Assembly (NCBI RefSeq): GCF_000517065.1
Contig: NZ_KI912105.1
Coordinates: forward strand, 983,334 to 1,047,333
DNA length: 64,000 bases
Direction: 5' to 3'
Source of the DNA: Alkaliflexus imshenetskii DSM 15055
GTDB taxonomy: Bacteria; Bacteroidota; Bacteroidia; Bacteroidales; Marinilabiliaceae
A program made the translations under genes and the position numbers. The notes beneath the pieces are model-generated. The model was given only the letters and a program-made list of their open reading frames with translations. It ran no database searches and was not told the DNA's origin. Below, piece by piece: positions 17,671 through 27,932 of the stretch (the stretch's first letter is position 1; each line of letters opens with the position of its first letter).

Positions 17671-17703
17671 CAATAGGAATAGATTAAGATACTGAGGAAC
17701 TAG

Positions 17704-20484
17704 TTATTTGATAAACTTATGATGCTCAATGACTCCACTCACCATTCTCAGTTTTAACATGTAAACGCCTTTGGGCAAATGACCAGTCTGAATATTGACT
17801 GCGGCAAGCCCGTCGCCGGCCTGATAGATTACTTCACGGCCATTCACATCAAAAATTTGAACTGTTTGGATACCTGCTGGCGCACTAACCGAGAGCTGGT
17901 TGCCCACCGGAATCGGATGCAGAACAGCTGTTATTCTGGCCTCGGGACGCTCATCGGTTGATGAAGCCGCCTGAAAACCCTTCATCTTTTTGGATGAATA
18001 CATCACAAACTCACCAGGAGCCAATCCTATATGCGAATTCAGATTGTTTACAAAAACACTGTCGCCACGGAAATGGTTGTACCACCATCCGGTTCTGCTA
18101 AACCTGGGTGCAATGGAGCGTCCTTGAATGTCGAAGTTACCGACCAGTCTCACATCATTGTCTTCGTGATTCAAAGCCATAAACTTTACAGCACCGGCAA
18201 CTTCCATCACATAATCATCCGTGGCAAACGCCGGTTCAGTTGTCTTAAGCTGAATCATGTTGGTATACAGATTTAGTAGCTGCGAGCGATCAGGATCCTG
18301 AAGATAATCCCATTTTGGTGGCTTTTTGCCCAAACGTCCGCCGTTATCAATACTTATGTCGAAGCCCAACTCCCCAAACTGCCAAATCATTTTTGGTCCG
18401 GGAATGGTAAACAAGAAAGCCGTAGCAGCCTGCTTACGCTTAAGCGCATCATTCAGATTGCGAACAGAGTACTCAGGTGTTTGCACACCCCAATTAAGCG
18501 CACGATACATTATTCGTTCCTCGTCGTGGCTCTCCATATAAGCCACCAGATTTGGTTCGTTCCAATTTCTACGTGTGTATGATGCCCATGAAAAATCAGA
18601 CTTATTGCTCTCATGATAGCCCATAACAGCCTCGCTAAAAGAGTGGTTCATATTGCCCCACATCAAAATACCATAGTCGGCCAACACCTTCTCCTCTGAG
18701 TTATCGGCCAAATGCTCAAAAATAATGATGGCATCCTCCTTATAGGTTCTGATTTGATCCACCATGCGTTTCAGAATGGCGATACGACCGGCATCATACT
18801 CGCTGGCCCACGACGATGCAGGATACTCTTTATTGGTGAAACCCTTGGTAAAGTCGAAACGAAATCCGTCAATCTTGTATTCGTGAATCCAGTATGACAT
18901 GATGCTGTCGATGAGCGCATGGGTATAAACGCTCTCGTGGTTAAACGGAAAACCCCATTGCAGTCCGGGATTCTTTATGTTGTTCTCACGGTTATACCAT
19001 GGATTATTGTTTGCAGCTTTTCCACCTTCGAAATACATTTGCAGTAGTGGCGATTGACTAAATGAATGGTTCAACACCATATCCATAATCACAGCAATAC
19101 CTCTTTCGTGACATGCATCAATAAAAGCCTTATAATCATTGGCAGTTCCATAGGCTTTATCGGTGGCAAAATAGAATGATGGATTATATCCCCAGCTATC
19201 GTTGCCTTCAAACTCATTAAAAGGCATAAGTTCGATGGCATTTACGCCAAGGCGCACAAAATAGTCGAGCGTATCGGTGATGGTTTTGATATCGCCATTG
19301 GCAGTGAAATCGCGGATAAGCACTTCATAAATCACCAAATCCTCGTTTGCAGCAGGTTTAAAATCTGCTACACGCCACTGATAAGCAGGCGGAGCCGCTT
19401 TGAATACCGAAGCCAGACCGCTGGTTTTATCAAACGGATAAGCTATCAGGTTGGGGTAGATTCTCTCCGGGATGTAGCGGTCGTTCCAGGGATCAAGCAC
19501 TTTGTTGGTGTATGGGTCTGCCAAACGGAGCTCTCCATCGATGTAATACTGATACACATACTCTTTTGCGGGCTCCAGATTTTGGACAGTAAGCCAGAAG
19601 AACTCGCCATCCTTTTTCATCTGCGACTCGGGACGTGGTTCCCAGTTGTTAAAATCGCCCAGTACATACACAAACTCTTTAAAAGGAGCCTGTAAAACAA
19701 GTGTGACGCTGGTTTCGGAAGTATGATTCACACCCAGACGCAGACCTACGGGGCGAGTCTGAACCTGCGCTTGCTCCCGAATAAAAAAAGTAATCTCATC
19801 AGATTTGGTTTCAGTGCCATCGGAAACTTCTAAACGAATAACATGGCTTCCGGCACCAGGAGCTGAGATGGTGTGAGAGATAGATAGTGCATTTGATTCA
19901 GCAATAAGCTCTCCATTTAGGAAAAGCTTCATTTCTGAGCCCAACATGGCATATCCTGCAATATTGATATCTTCTCCAGGTAAAACCAATGCACCTGAAA
20001 CAGGAGAAGCCAACAAAGCTGTTAATTCCTCTTCATATACATCGATAAAAATATCGCGTCCGCCATCGTCTTTACCTTCCAGCCACTGGCTCCCAACTTG
20101 CGTTGCACTTCGAAACACGAGTGCCATTTTGAGAATTTTCTCGTCGGCAGGTACGTTATAATAAGTTCGTATGTCGCTTGGAATGGTTAATTGATAAGTG
20201 TTTGCAGCCACGCGAGATAATTTTGCTTTTGCCACATTAACCCCCCAGTTGGACACAACATACTTCCAGTCAGAATCGCCGGTGCTTTTGCTAGTGATAA
20301 CGCCGGTGTGGGCATACACATCGCCGGTGTAGTCCATCAAACCACGGGAGCCTCTATCGGCATGAAAAGTAATGGTGACAGGCGTTCCTTCGGTCACAAA
20401 AAAGGGATTGGGAACCACTACCTGAGCAGTAGCCCAACCCGACCAAAGGCATAACGCAAACAACAATGTAAAAAATCTCTTCAT
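17704..20484 (-). CDS. GH13 alpha-amylase-like enzyme with T9SS sorting domain
   Basis: The 926-residue secreted protein opens with a signal peptide (1-20, ending WATAQ). Residues about 25-240 hold beta-rich starch-binding-like domains, about 250-330 a CBM48/early-set domain (FVYVLGDFNNWEP), then a GH13 barrel. The four conserved regions are visible: DMVLNHS near 468, GFRFDFTKG (nucleophile Asp near 544), IIFEHLAD (acid Glu near 590) and ESHDEER (Asp near 653). The last 75 residues (PIPVGNQLSVSAPAG ... GVYMLKL ... HKFIK) are a type IX secretion C-terminal domain. It should be exported to the cell surface to cut starch. Last gene of the leftward susC unit, 94 bases after the esterase. Confidence 0.93.
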   Translation of the reverse strand: MKRFFTLLFALCLWSGWATAQVVVPNPFFVTEGTPVTITFHADRGSRGLMDYTGDVYAHTGVITSKSTGDSDWKYVVSNWGVNVAKAKLSRVAANTYQLTIPSDIRTYYNVPADEKILKMALVFRSATQVGSQWLEGKDDGGRDIFIDVYEEELTALLASPVSGALVLPGEDINIAGYAMLGSEMKLFLNGELIAESNALSISHTISAPGAGSHVIRLEVSDGTETKSDEITFFIREQAQVQTRPVGLRLGVNHTSETSVTLVLQAPFKEFVYVLGDFNNWEPRPESQMKKDGEFFWLTVQNLEPAKEYVYQYYIDGELRLADPYTNKVLDPWNDRYIPERIYPNLIAYPFDKTSGLASVFKAAPPAYQWRVADFKPAANEDLVIYEVLIRDFTANGDIKTITDTLDYFVRLGVNAIELMPFNEFEGNDSWGYNPSFYFATDKAYGTANDYKAFIDACHERGIAVIMDMVLNHSFSQSPLLQMYFEGGKAANNNPWYNRENNIKNPGLQWGFPFNHESVYTHALIDSIMSYWIHEYKIDGFRFDFTKGFTNKEYPASSWASEYDAGRIAILKRMVDQIRTYKEDAIIIFEHLADNSEEKVLADYGILMWGNMNHSFSEAVMGYHESNKSDFSWASYTRRNWNEPNLVAYMESHDEERIMYRALNWGVQTPEYSVRNLNDALKRKQAATAFLFTIPGPKMIWQFGELGFDISIDNGGRLGKKPPKWDYLQDPDRSQLLNLYTNMIQLKTTEPAFATDDYVMEVAGAVKFMALNHEDNDVRLVGNFDIQGRSIAPRFSRTGWWYNHFRGDSVFVNNLNSHIGLAPGEFVMYSSKKMKGFQAASSTDERPEARITAVLHPIPVGNQLSVSAPAGIQTVQIFDVNGREVIYQAGDGLAAVNIQTGHLPKGVYMLKLRMVSGVIEHHKFIK

Positions 20485-20578
20485 CTGAAATGATTTATAG
20501 TTTCTATATTATAAATACTACTTTCAAATCCTTATCAAAGAAGCGAACTCGAACGATGATTAAACTCAACATCCTGAA

Positions 20579-21529
20579 TCATTCGTTTGTATGAGTTCCC
20601 AATAAAAATTTGAACGGAAAATGCAATCTTCTGTTCCATGCATCTTCAGAGTGGTCCTCACCCTCAAAAGCTAAAGTCCTCCAGTTTTCTTGCGAATACC
20701 CTTTTTCAATCATTACACTATCCACTTTTTCTTGCAATGGTGGATAAAGAGCATCCAGTCCTTGGGTACCAAAATCAAAATAAATACGATGATCTCCGGG
20801 CTTGGGCAGATGTGTTGACAAATAATCAACAAACGCATTAGGTATAGGGTTATCCTCCACGTGAAATATCCCAGGCCAATGTGTAGACAAACAAGCTGCC
20901 CCGGCAAACACTTCCGGATACTCGCAAAGTGCATAAAGCGAGATAAGAGCACCCATGCTTGAACCGGCAATAAAAGTATACTCCCTCTCTGGTTTGGTAG
21001 CAAACTGTCTGTCAATAACAGGTTTTAACTCACTGACAATAAACTTTAGGTACTCATCAGAATAAATTTGGTCTGCAGTAAAAACAGATTGAGTATTCAT
21101 CCTGACAGCATTTATTACAACATCACGCTGGCTTTCAGAGAGCATTTGAAAAGGTTTCATGGGAAAATATTCGTTGTGACGCAACTCTCCTCCATTCCAA
21201 ATCCCCACAACAATGCAGGGAATAACACTCTCCTCAATTAGCAATCTGCTGATGGTTTCATCCACTTCCCACTCTTGATGATTCCAGGTAGATGATGCAT
21301 CAAACAGCATTTGTCCATCGTGCATATACAACACCGGATAACTCTCGTTGATGTTATAACCTGGTGGCAGCCAAACATCGACATGCCGGCTTATGATAAA
21401 ATCAGACTTAAAACTCTTTAAACGTACAATTTTACCATCATGAACCAATGGCAAATCGCTACAACCTGTTAATGTGGCGATTAATAAATAAAAAATCCTA
21501 AACTTCAAGCCATCTTTCAGTGTTTTCAT
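20579..21529 (-). CDS. Alpha/beta-hydrolase esterase (Fes/IroE-like), lipoprotein
   Basis: About 316 residues from the ATG at 21529; a start 18 bases upstream is also open. The signal peptide ends in a lipobox-like LIATLTGCS, so it is probably a lipoprotein. The fold is that of esterase D/Fes-type hydrolases: YPVLYMHDGQMLFD, then the nucleophile elbow AGSSMGALISLYAL (Ser near 197 from the longer start) and a late HSEDAW histidine. Such enzymes hydrolyse esters of many kinds. The position between susE and a GH13 amylase suggests it removes acyl groups from, or is co-regulated with, alpha-glucan use, but the substrate is unknown. Confidence 0.85.
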   Translation of the reverse strand: MKTLKDGLKFRIFYLLIATLTGCSDLPLVHDGKIVRLKSFKSDFIISRHVDVWLPPGYNINESYPVLYMHDGQMLFDASSTWNHQEWEVDETISRLLIEESVIPCIVVGIWNGGELRHNEYFPMKPFQMLSESQRDVVINAVRMNTQSVFTADQIYSDEYLKFIVSELKPVIDRQFATKPEREYTFIAGSSMGALISLYALCEYPEVFAGAACLSTHWPGIFHVEDNPIPNAFVDYLSTHLPKPGDHRIYFDFGTQGLDALYPPLQEKVDSVMIEKGYSQENWRTLAFEGEDHSEDAWNRRLHFPFKFLLGTHTNE

Positions 21530-21554
21530 TTTAAATTTGATTATCAAAATGGTA

Positions 21555-21582
21555 AAAGGTTGCCCTACTCAGGGCAACCTTT
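21555..21582 (-). terminator. Intra-operon hairpin between susE and esterase
   Basis: A perfect 12-bp stem AAAGGTTGCCCT / AGGGCAACCTTT with a 4-base loop lies between the susE stop and the esterase start. On the minus strand it is followed by TACCATTTTG, a weak T-tract. It could partly stop transcription or stabilise the susCDE message. Confidence 0.6.
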
Positions 21583-21604
21583 CTTCAACAAACCTTTACA
21601 AGAA

Positions 21605-23101
21605 TCAATACATAGTGATCCACTTTTCAGCCACATCAATTGTTATGGTGTAGGTTCCAGCTGGTCCTTTAAACCAGAGGTTTTCATCACCATCTTCACG
21701 ATCAGGTTGAAGGGCATTTTCAAGATACAGTGCCGGAACTGTGGTGAAATATGGAAAATTATATCCATCGCCCCAGTCCTGTTGTTTCAGGAATCTGAAT
21801 CTGTCAATGGCAAATTCAGTTGTTGCGCGATATCTGTTTGGCGCGATATTCTTCATAGGTAGCGCATCACCTGCACTCCAACCAACGCTTACAATTGCAG
21901 CTCCAACAAGATATACGTTTGTACCGTCGTCAGAATAAGGCAGGTCGAGTTCAATGGTTTTCTTATTAACATCTACAGTCACCACATAAGTGCCCGGAGT
22001 ACCTCTGAACCATAAGTTTTCATCGCCATCTTCACGATCTGCCTGACGGGCATTTTCCAGATTACTGTTAACATATCCGGTAAAGAATGGGAAGTTGTAT
22101 CCATCGCCCCAATCTTGCTGCTTAAGGAATCTGAACCTGTCGTTAACAAAGTCAACTGTTGCACGATATACACCAGGTGCAATGTTCTTCAATTCCTGAG
22201 CATCACCAGCGCTCCAGCCAACAGCAGGAACAGCAGCACCAACGATGTAAATTCGGGTTCCATCATCTACAGTACCATCTGATGGAGCAGGTGCAATGGT
22301 AATAGTTTTGGTTTCTATGTTAACGGTGATAACATATTCACCGGGTTCACCTTTGAACCAGAAGTTTTCATCACCATCTTCACGATCTGGCTGACGGGCA
22401 TTCTCAAAATAATCGAGCGGTACAGAAGTAAAGAATGGGAAGTTCCATGAGATTGGACCCCAATCCAACTGACCAAAGAAACGGAAACGCTCGTTTGTGA
22501 AAGTAGTAGTAGCACGGTATGTATCAGGTGCAATATTAACCATTTCGATACCGTCACCGGCACTCCAACCTGAAGGTACAGCAGCACCAACCATATAGAT
22601 ACGGGTTCCATCATCCGTTGTACCATCAGATGCTATTTTGTAAGGAGTTACATAAATGCGAACCACATCAGAATACAATCTGATATTGGTATCATTAACA
22701 GATGTAACTACCCGCACATAAGCAGCCGCTTCAGCCATTGGCTCATATCCTAAAGCAAGAAGCGCCTTGTTAAGTTCTAAAACCGTTACTGAAAATGTGC
22801 CATTCGCACGACTTAAAGTACCGGGTAAAACTCTGGCAGCTGAGAAATCTGAGCTAGAAGCCGATAGCTCTACTCTATAATCGACAGCAACACTAGCAGA
22901 AAGCTCCGCCAAATCAAAGTCAAATACTATAAGTTCACTGGCATTGGCAGCCAGAAGTTCAAAATCATCATCGCTGGCAGGGCTTACCAATTCGGCAGGT
23001 ATCGCCTCGTCCAGGTCGAGTACAATCTTCACTTCGTCTTCACAAGAGGCGAAGATGAAAAGACCCAATATTGCAATTAATAAGAATTTAATATTTTTCA
23101 T
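21605..23101 (-). CDS. SusE-like starch-binding outer membrane lipoprotein
   Basis: I place the start at the ATG at 23101, which gives a clean lipoprotein signal (MKNIKFLLIAILGLFIFASC, Cys 20) and 498 residues; an upstream start adds 10 residues before it and would overlap susD. Residues about 20-150 form the SusE N-terminal domain (DEAIPAELVSPASDDDFELL). Then come three tandem modules at about 160-265, 278-375 and 388-497, each with (I/V)Y(M/I/L)VGAA, a GWSAGD, APxxYRAT, FRF, FPFFT and REDGDEN(L/F)WF(K/R)G. SusE/SusF modules of this type bind starch on the cell surface. It begins 10 bases after susD ends, so it is in the same operon. Confidence 0.92.
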   Translation of the reverse strand: MKNIKFLLIAILGLFIFASCEDEVKIVLDLDEAIPAELVSPASDDDFELLAANASELIVFDFDLAELSASVAVDYRVELSASSSDFSAARVLPGTLSRANGTFSVTVLELNKALLALGYEPMAEAAAYVRVVTSVNDTNIRLYSDVVRIYVTPYKIASDGTTDDGTRIYMVGAAVPSGWSAGDGIEMVNIAPDTYRATTTFTNERFRFFGQLDWGPISWNFPFFTSVPLDYFENARQPDREDGDENFWFKGEPGEYVITVNIETKTITIAPAPSDGTVDDGTRIYIVGAAVPAVGWSAGDAQELKNIAPGVYRATVDFVNDRFRFLKQQDWGDGYNFPFFTGYVNSNLENARQADREDGDENLWFRGTPGTYVVTVDVNKKTIELDLPYSDDGTNVYLVGAAIVSVGWSAGDALPMKNIAPNRYRATTEFAIDRFRFLKQQDWGDGYNFPYFTTVPALYLENALQPDREDGDENLWFKGPAGTYTITIDVAEKWITMY

Positions 23102-23111
23102 AGTTGTCCGA

Positions 23112-24740
23112 TTAATTGGTATAACCATCATTTTGAGTCAAGTTGGGATTGGCATCCAAATCGTTAGAAGGAATAGGATACAAATCTCTAAAGCTATCGG
23201 TAGCCCGGCCTTCTTTCACATTTCCCTTCCATGTCCAGATATAGGCTCCACCTGTGTGTTTGCCAAAACGAACAAGGTCGGTACGCCTATGAGCTTCCCA
23301 ATACAACTCTCTACCGCGCTCATCGAGTATAAAATCCAATGTCATTTGTGCATCTGAAATCCGGTTGGTGGTATTACCAAAAGCACGGTCGCGCAATGCG
23401 TTGATATATCCCAGAGCAGTAGCTCTGTTACCACCCTGACCACCACGAACAACAGCCTCAGCATACATTAGGTAAGCATCTGCCAGGCGGAATACAGGAA
23501 AATCAGTGCTGGCAAAATCACCTTCGGCATTCGGCGCTTGCTCACCGGTAGAAGTAAAGTTGGTAAATTTATTCACACCAATACCATGGTTAAAGGTACC
23601 CACGTTATCAATCTCCCATCTCCAGTTTCCAGGATGGAACCAGAAATAAGCGCGCTTATCGGCACGTGCAGTAAATGCGGGATCTGCTTCGGTAAAATCA
23701 CTTTCAGAAATACCAAACAGCTCTACAAAATTCTTGATGGTGCGGATACCACCCCATCCACTTACACCATTTGCAGGCATATTGGAACCACGAGACGCGT
23801 TCAGAATAAATGTCATCCCTCCATACTGTTGTGTATTGGTTGCATCAAAAGCAATTGGAAAGATAATCTCCGGGCTTGTATGATTATCAGCTGCAAACAT
23901 TCTTCTGTAGTTTGGATCCAGCGCATATCCACCTTCATTGATTACCTTGTTCAAATACACTAACGCTTCTGTGTTCTTATTGGTGTTGATATATACACTT
24001 GCATTCAGGTAAAGCTTTGCAAGGAGCATCCAGGCAGAAGCTTGGTCAACACGGGCATACTCGTTTGTGTTTGCTGCTTTAAGCTTACCTTCAATATCTA
24101 ACAACTCAGCTTCGATATAATCGAATAAGTCGGCTCTTGAAATCTGTTGCGGATAAAACGCACCTGGCAAATCATTTTCAGTAACAAAAGGCACGTTACC
24201 AAACATATCAATTGCATGCCAATATGAGAAAGCGCGCAAGAACCGTGCTTCAGCCTGATAATACTTCAAGTCTTCTAAAAACTGGCCGCTTGCGCTACCC
24301 ATTGCTGAGTTGGTAACGCGTACATACTCATTTGCCAAAGAAATTGCATAGAATATTCTGGAATAGAGTGCAGAAATAAACACATCATTGGGAGCCCAGG
24401 TGTGCCAGTGGAAATTCTTAATTGTGGCATCATCCCACGCCATGATGGCTTCGTCGGTAGAAAGTTGCTGCAAACCCCAGTACTGACGCAGGTAGTTACC
24501 AAAGTTCTCATCAATACCTTCGATGTCGGGCATACCGCCGCCACCACCTTGTTGTCCGCTGATGGCATAAGTAGCATACACACGGGCAAGCGCCTGCTTG
24601 TACGACAGTTCATTTTTAAACACGTTGGTTGAAGTTGCCTCATTGGGATCAATGGGCTCCACATCCAAATCGTTGATGCACGAGGTGAATGCCATCATCA
24701 CAGCCAGTGCAAATATTGAAAGGAATTTTATATGTTTCAT
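23112..24740 (-). CDS. SusD-like starch-binding lipoprotein (RagB/SusD family)
   Basis: Starting at 24740 the protein has 542 residues and a lipoprotein signal ending LAVMMAFTSC (Cys near 20); a start 36 bases upstream is possible. It carries the SusD fold: N-terminal TPR helices around AxxARxYATYAISG and RFLRAFSYWHAIDMFGNVPF (about 140-160), and the C-terminal RGRELYWEAHRRTDLVRFG block near 470-490 with a final LYPIPSNDLDANPNLTQN. SusD proteins cap the SusC channel and bind the glycan. The SusE partner, GH13 enzymes and GH65 nearby indicate alpha-glucan as the ligand. 45 bases separate it from susC. Confidence 0.95.
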   Translation of the reverse strand: MKHIKFLSIFALAVMMAFTSCINDLDVEPIDPNEATSTNVFKNELSYKQALARVYATYAISGQQGGGGGMPDIEGIDENFGNYLRQYWGLQQLSTDEAIMAWDDATIKNFHWHTWAPNDVFISALYSRIFYAISLANEYVRVTNSAMGSASGQFLEDLKYYQAEARFLRAFSYWHAIDMFGNVPFVTENDLPGAFYPQQISRADLFDYIEAELLDIEGKLKAANTNEYARVDQASAWMLLAKLYLNASVYINTNKNTEALVYLNKVINEGGYALDPNYRRMFAADNHTSPEIIFPIAFDATNTQQYGGMTFILNASRGSNMPANGVSGWGGIRTIKNFVELFGISESDFTEADPAFTARADKRAYFWFHPGNWRWEIDNVGTFNHGIGVNKFTNFTSTGEQAPNAEGDFASTDFPVFRLADAYLMYAEAVVRGGQGGNRATALGYINALRDRAFGNTTNRISDAQMTLDFILDERGRELYWEAHRRTDLVRFGKHTGGAYIWTWKGNVKEGRATDSFRDLYPIPSNDLDANPNLTQNDGYTN

Positions 24741-24785
24741 ACTTAATGTTTTTGCTTTGTGATTAATCGTATGCATTTCAAACGA

Positions 24786-27700
24786 TTAGAAATTCAGGTT
24801 TACACCCAACATGAAAATTCTGGGTCTTGGGTAGATGTTGTTATCAATACCGCCATCAACTTCAGGATCCAGACCGGAATAATCGGTTATTACAAAAGCA
24901 TTTTGAACCGTAGCCGACACACGACCATTAATTCTGTCACTCAGAATTTTATCAAATGAGTACCCAAGTGTAATATTGTCCATTCTGAAGAATGAACCAT
25001 CTTCGAGGTAAACATTTGACCAATACTGTGCTGTATTGAAATTGGTTCTGGTAACGGCTTTAGGTATGTTAGATAGGTAACCAGACTGGTTATACACATT
25101 CTGATAAAGTGCACGGTTAGATGCATTGTTGTTGTACACATCGTTGCCAATACTCAAACGTCCTGCAAAAGAGAAGTCAAACTGCTTGTACTTCAATTCA
25201 GAAGAGATACCAATCAGGAAGTCAGGGGTTGGCGTGCCCATAAAGTATTTGTTGTCGTTGTTTCCGGCTACATTACCGCCCAATCCTGTTTTATCCTCAT
25301 ACAATCCTTCGATTGGCATACCATCGGTACCATAAATCTGGCGGAACAAATAGAATGTATTTGCAGCCTGACCCACACGGTTCCACATCACGTTGTTACC
25401 TACACCACCTGAAATACCACCAACTGGATATCCAAGACCAGCTCCTTCATTATCAAGTCTGGAAAGAGAGGTAATTTCGTTTTTGTTGGCAGAGAAGTTT
25501 GTTCCAATCACCCAGCTAATGTCCGGTGTAGAGATGGCGCGATAGTTCAAAGCCACTTCAACACCTTGGTTTTCCAATGAACCTACGTTGGTGGTTAGGA
25601 AGTTTGAGAAGTTGGTACCGGCAGCAATCGGGATACTGGCAATCAGGTCAACTGTTTCGCGGTGGTACACATCCACAGAACCGGTTAAACGGTTATTCAT
25701 GAATCCAAAGTCTAAACCAATGTTATAAGTGGTAGTCTCTTCCCACTTCAGGTTGGCATCGTATGGGTTCGGACGCAGTGTGGAATAGTAAGTGTCACCA
25801 AACTGATAATAGGCACCTGGTTGGCTTTCACGATAAATGGGGATGTATGGGTAATAACTATCACCGATGTTCTGTTGTCCGGTAACACCATAACCCAAAC
25901 GAAGCTTCAGCTCGCTAAGAAAATCTACGTTTTCAAGGAATGATTCCTCGTTAATTTTCCAGGCAAAAGCACCTGCAGGGAACATACCCCAACGATTGTC
26001 TTTTCCAAAACGTGAAGAACCGTCATAACGCAGAGTAGCCGTAAAAAGGTAACGATCCAATAGGGTATAGTTGGCACGGCCAAAGAAAGAAACGATGTAG
26101 TTTTCATTCTTATACGACGATCTGATTTCGCCAGGGTAAGCACCGTTTACCATTTCGTGCGGACGATTATGGCGTTTTCCTGAACGGTAGAAATGTTGCC
26201 ATCCGTAACCAGCAGTAGCATCAATACGATGTATACCAATCTCCTTATTATAGTTGAAATAGAAATCCAACAGTTGATTTTTTCTGATGTCTGAATAGTT
26301 CTGAACATTTGAGGCAGGCTCACGACCGGCCCATGAAGCACGCAAGTCGGTGATATTGTGACCGTCACTTTCAGAGTATTCCATACCCAAATTCAGATTG
26401 GCTCTTAGATCAGGTAAGAATGGCATTGTATAGTCGAACTGCACATTACCAATGGCCGACTGCACATCTGACTGATTGTCGCGATAATCCAAACGAGCCA
26501 ACGGGTTATGTGTGGCAATGTTAATTGGCGTTCCGTTTAACTGGTCAGCTTGATCTGGCTCAACCCATGCAAAGTAGCCTCCATAGCGTGTGTTGTTGTT
26601 ACGAATAGGCTGCGTTGGGTCAAATTCAAATGCAGAATAGATAGCGTCGGTATTAGAAAAGTTGTTGTGAATGTCCATCCCTTTAAGGTTAACAGTCACT
26701 TTCAGGTTGTCATCAAAAAACGTTGGTGTAACGTTAAGCGAAAGTGTTGTTCTGCTCAGACCAGACTCTTTAAGAAGACCATTCTCGATGGTATGACCCA
26801 CAGAAGCACGGTAAGGAACACCTGCATAACGTCCAAAAAAACTGAGGTTATGGTCGGTAGAAACTGAGTTCCTATATACTTGATCCTGCCAATCTGTATT
26901 GGCTTCACCAACACGCGACAGAGCCAGTACATCCATTCCATGGTTGGCAACTCTATCGGCAACCAAAGCCCGGAACTCATCGCCATCAAACATGTCGTGG
27001 TATTTAACAAGCTGCCCTACAGACATATTACCATTATAGCTAATATTTAGGCCATCACGTGTACCTTTTTTGGTAGTAATAATAATTACACCATTAGATG
27101 CTCTTGAACCGTAGATAGCAGTAGCAGAGGCATCTTTAAGCACAGTCATCGACTCAATATCATTTGGGTTGATGGTAGACAATACGTTGGATAAACCAGC
27201 GATACCACCGCCATCAATAGGGAAACCATCAATTACAATAAGTGGGTCGTTTGAGGCGCGCAGAGAAGAACCTCCACGGATACGGATAGTTGATCCTGCA
27301 CCCGGAGCACCACCTTGTGATGTAATTACAACACCAGGAATCTTACCAGTGATAAGACCTTGAGGTGACGAGATGGCACCTTTATTAAAATTATCGGCAC
27401 CAATAACGTTAACAGCACCTGTGGCATCTGACTTACGAATCTGGCCGTAACCAATTACCACTACCTCATCAACACCAATCACACTGGATCGCATTGTAAC
27501 GTTATAAACAGATACACCTGCTTCAATAACACGTTCTTCGGTGTTGTATCCTATAAATGAATATTGGAGTACTTCTCCAACATTTACTCTTAAATTATAG
27601 GTACCATCGGCACTGGTAATAATACCGCGTGCAGTTCCTTTGACAAATACAGTAACTCCAGGCAGGCTCATACCGTCACCGGCATCGGTAACACGGCCTG

Positions 27701-27791
27701 AGATGGTCACTTCCTGGGCGAATGCTCCAAATGGGATTAGCCATCCCAAAAGAAGTAACAGGACTTTCTGTTTGTGCAACATCTTCTTCAT
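24786..27791 (-). CDS. SusC-like TonB-dependent transporter
   Basis: The 1001-residue outer membrane protein starts with a signal peptide (to about AFAQ, 25), a carboxypeptidase-regulatory-like domain (about 27-105, VTISGRVTDAGDGMSLPGVTV), the DEVVVIGYG motif, a plug domain (about 115-230, with the SusC signature GSRASNGVIIITTKKG) and a 22-strand barrel ending in an aromatic FMLGVNLNF. It imports oligosaccharides with energy from TonB-ExbBD. The SusD/SusE partners and the GH13/GH65 context make maltodextrin or starch oligosaccharides the likely cargo. First gene of the leftward unit; promoter and LacI-type operators lie just upstream. Confidence 0.96.
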   Translation of the reverse strand: MKKMLHKQKVLLLLLGWLIPFGAFAQEVTISGRVTDAGDGMSLPGVTVFVKGTARGIITSADGTYNLRVNVGEVLQYSFIGYNTEERVIEAGVSVYNVTMRSSVIGVDEVVVIGYGQIRKSDATGAVNVIGADNFNKGAISSPQGLITGKIPGVVITSQGGAPGAGSTIRIRGGSSLRASNDPLIVIDGFPIDGGGIAGLSNVLSTINPNDIESMTVLKDASATAIYGSRASNGVIIITTKKGTRDGLNISYNGNMSVGQLVKYHDMFDGDEFRALVADRVANHGMDVLALSRVGEANTDWQDQVYRNSVSTDHNLSFFGRYAGVPYRASVGHTIENGLLKESGLSRTTLSLNVTPTFFDDNLKVTVNLKGMDIHNNFSNTDAIYSAFEFDPTQPIRNNNTRYGGYFAWVEPDQADQLNGTPINIATHNPLARLDYRDNQSDVQSAIGNVQFDYTMPFLPDLRANLNLGMEYSESDGHNITDLRASWAGREPASNVQNYSDIRKNQLLDFYFNYNKEIGIHRIDATAGYGWQHFYRSGKRHNRPHEMVNGAYPGEIRSSYKNENYIVSFFGRANYTLLDRYLFTATLRYDGSSRFGKDNRWGMFPAGAFAWKINEESFLENVDFLSELKLRLGYGVTGQQNIGDSYYPYIPIYRESQPGAYYQFGDTYYSTLRPNPYDANLKWEETTTYNIGLDFGFMNNRLTGSVDVYHRETVDLIASIPIAAGTNFSNFLTTNVGSLENQGVEVALNYRAISTPDISWVIGTNFSANKNEITSLSRLDNEGAGLGYPVGGISGGVGNNVMWNRVGQAANTFYLFRQIYGTDGMPIEGLYEDKTGLGGNVAGNNDNKYFMGTPTPDFLIGISSELKYKQFDFSFAGRLSIGNDVYNNNASNRALYQNVYNQSGYLSNIPKAVTRTNFNTAQYWSNVYLEDGSFFRMDNITLGYSFDKILSDRINGRVSATVQNAFVITDYSGLDPEVDGGIDNNIYPRPRIFMLGVNLNF

Positions 27792-27845
27792 AAAACAAGA
27801 TTTAGTTAATGTTTATTAAAATAAGAATGGTTCGAATTGAATCAT

Positions 27846-27857
27846 CGCACGTTTGCG
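27846..27857. promoter_or_regulatory. LacI-type operator, susC leader
   Basis: CGCACGTTTGCG is an almost perfect palindrome matching the central ACGT-type core of LacI/GalR operators. It lies 55 bases upstream of susC and downstream of the -7 box, where a bound repressor would block transcription. Confidence 0.65.
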
Positions 27858-27932
27858 AATAAAACCTGTAACTGGGGATTAGGCAGGCTTCTGCCACTAA
27901 ATAATATCAATCTGAAGCCATCTTGGTTGTGA

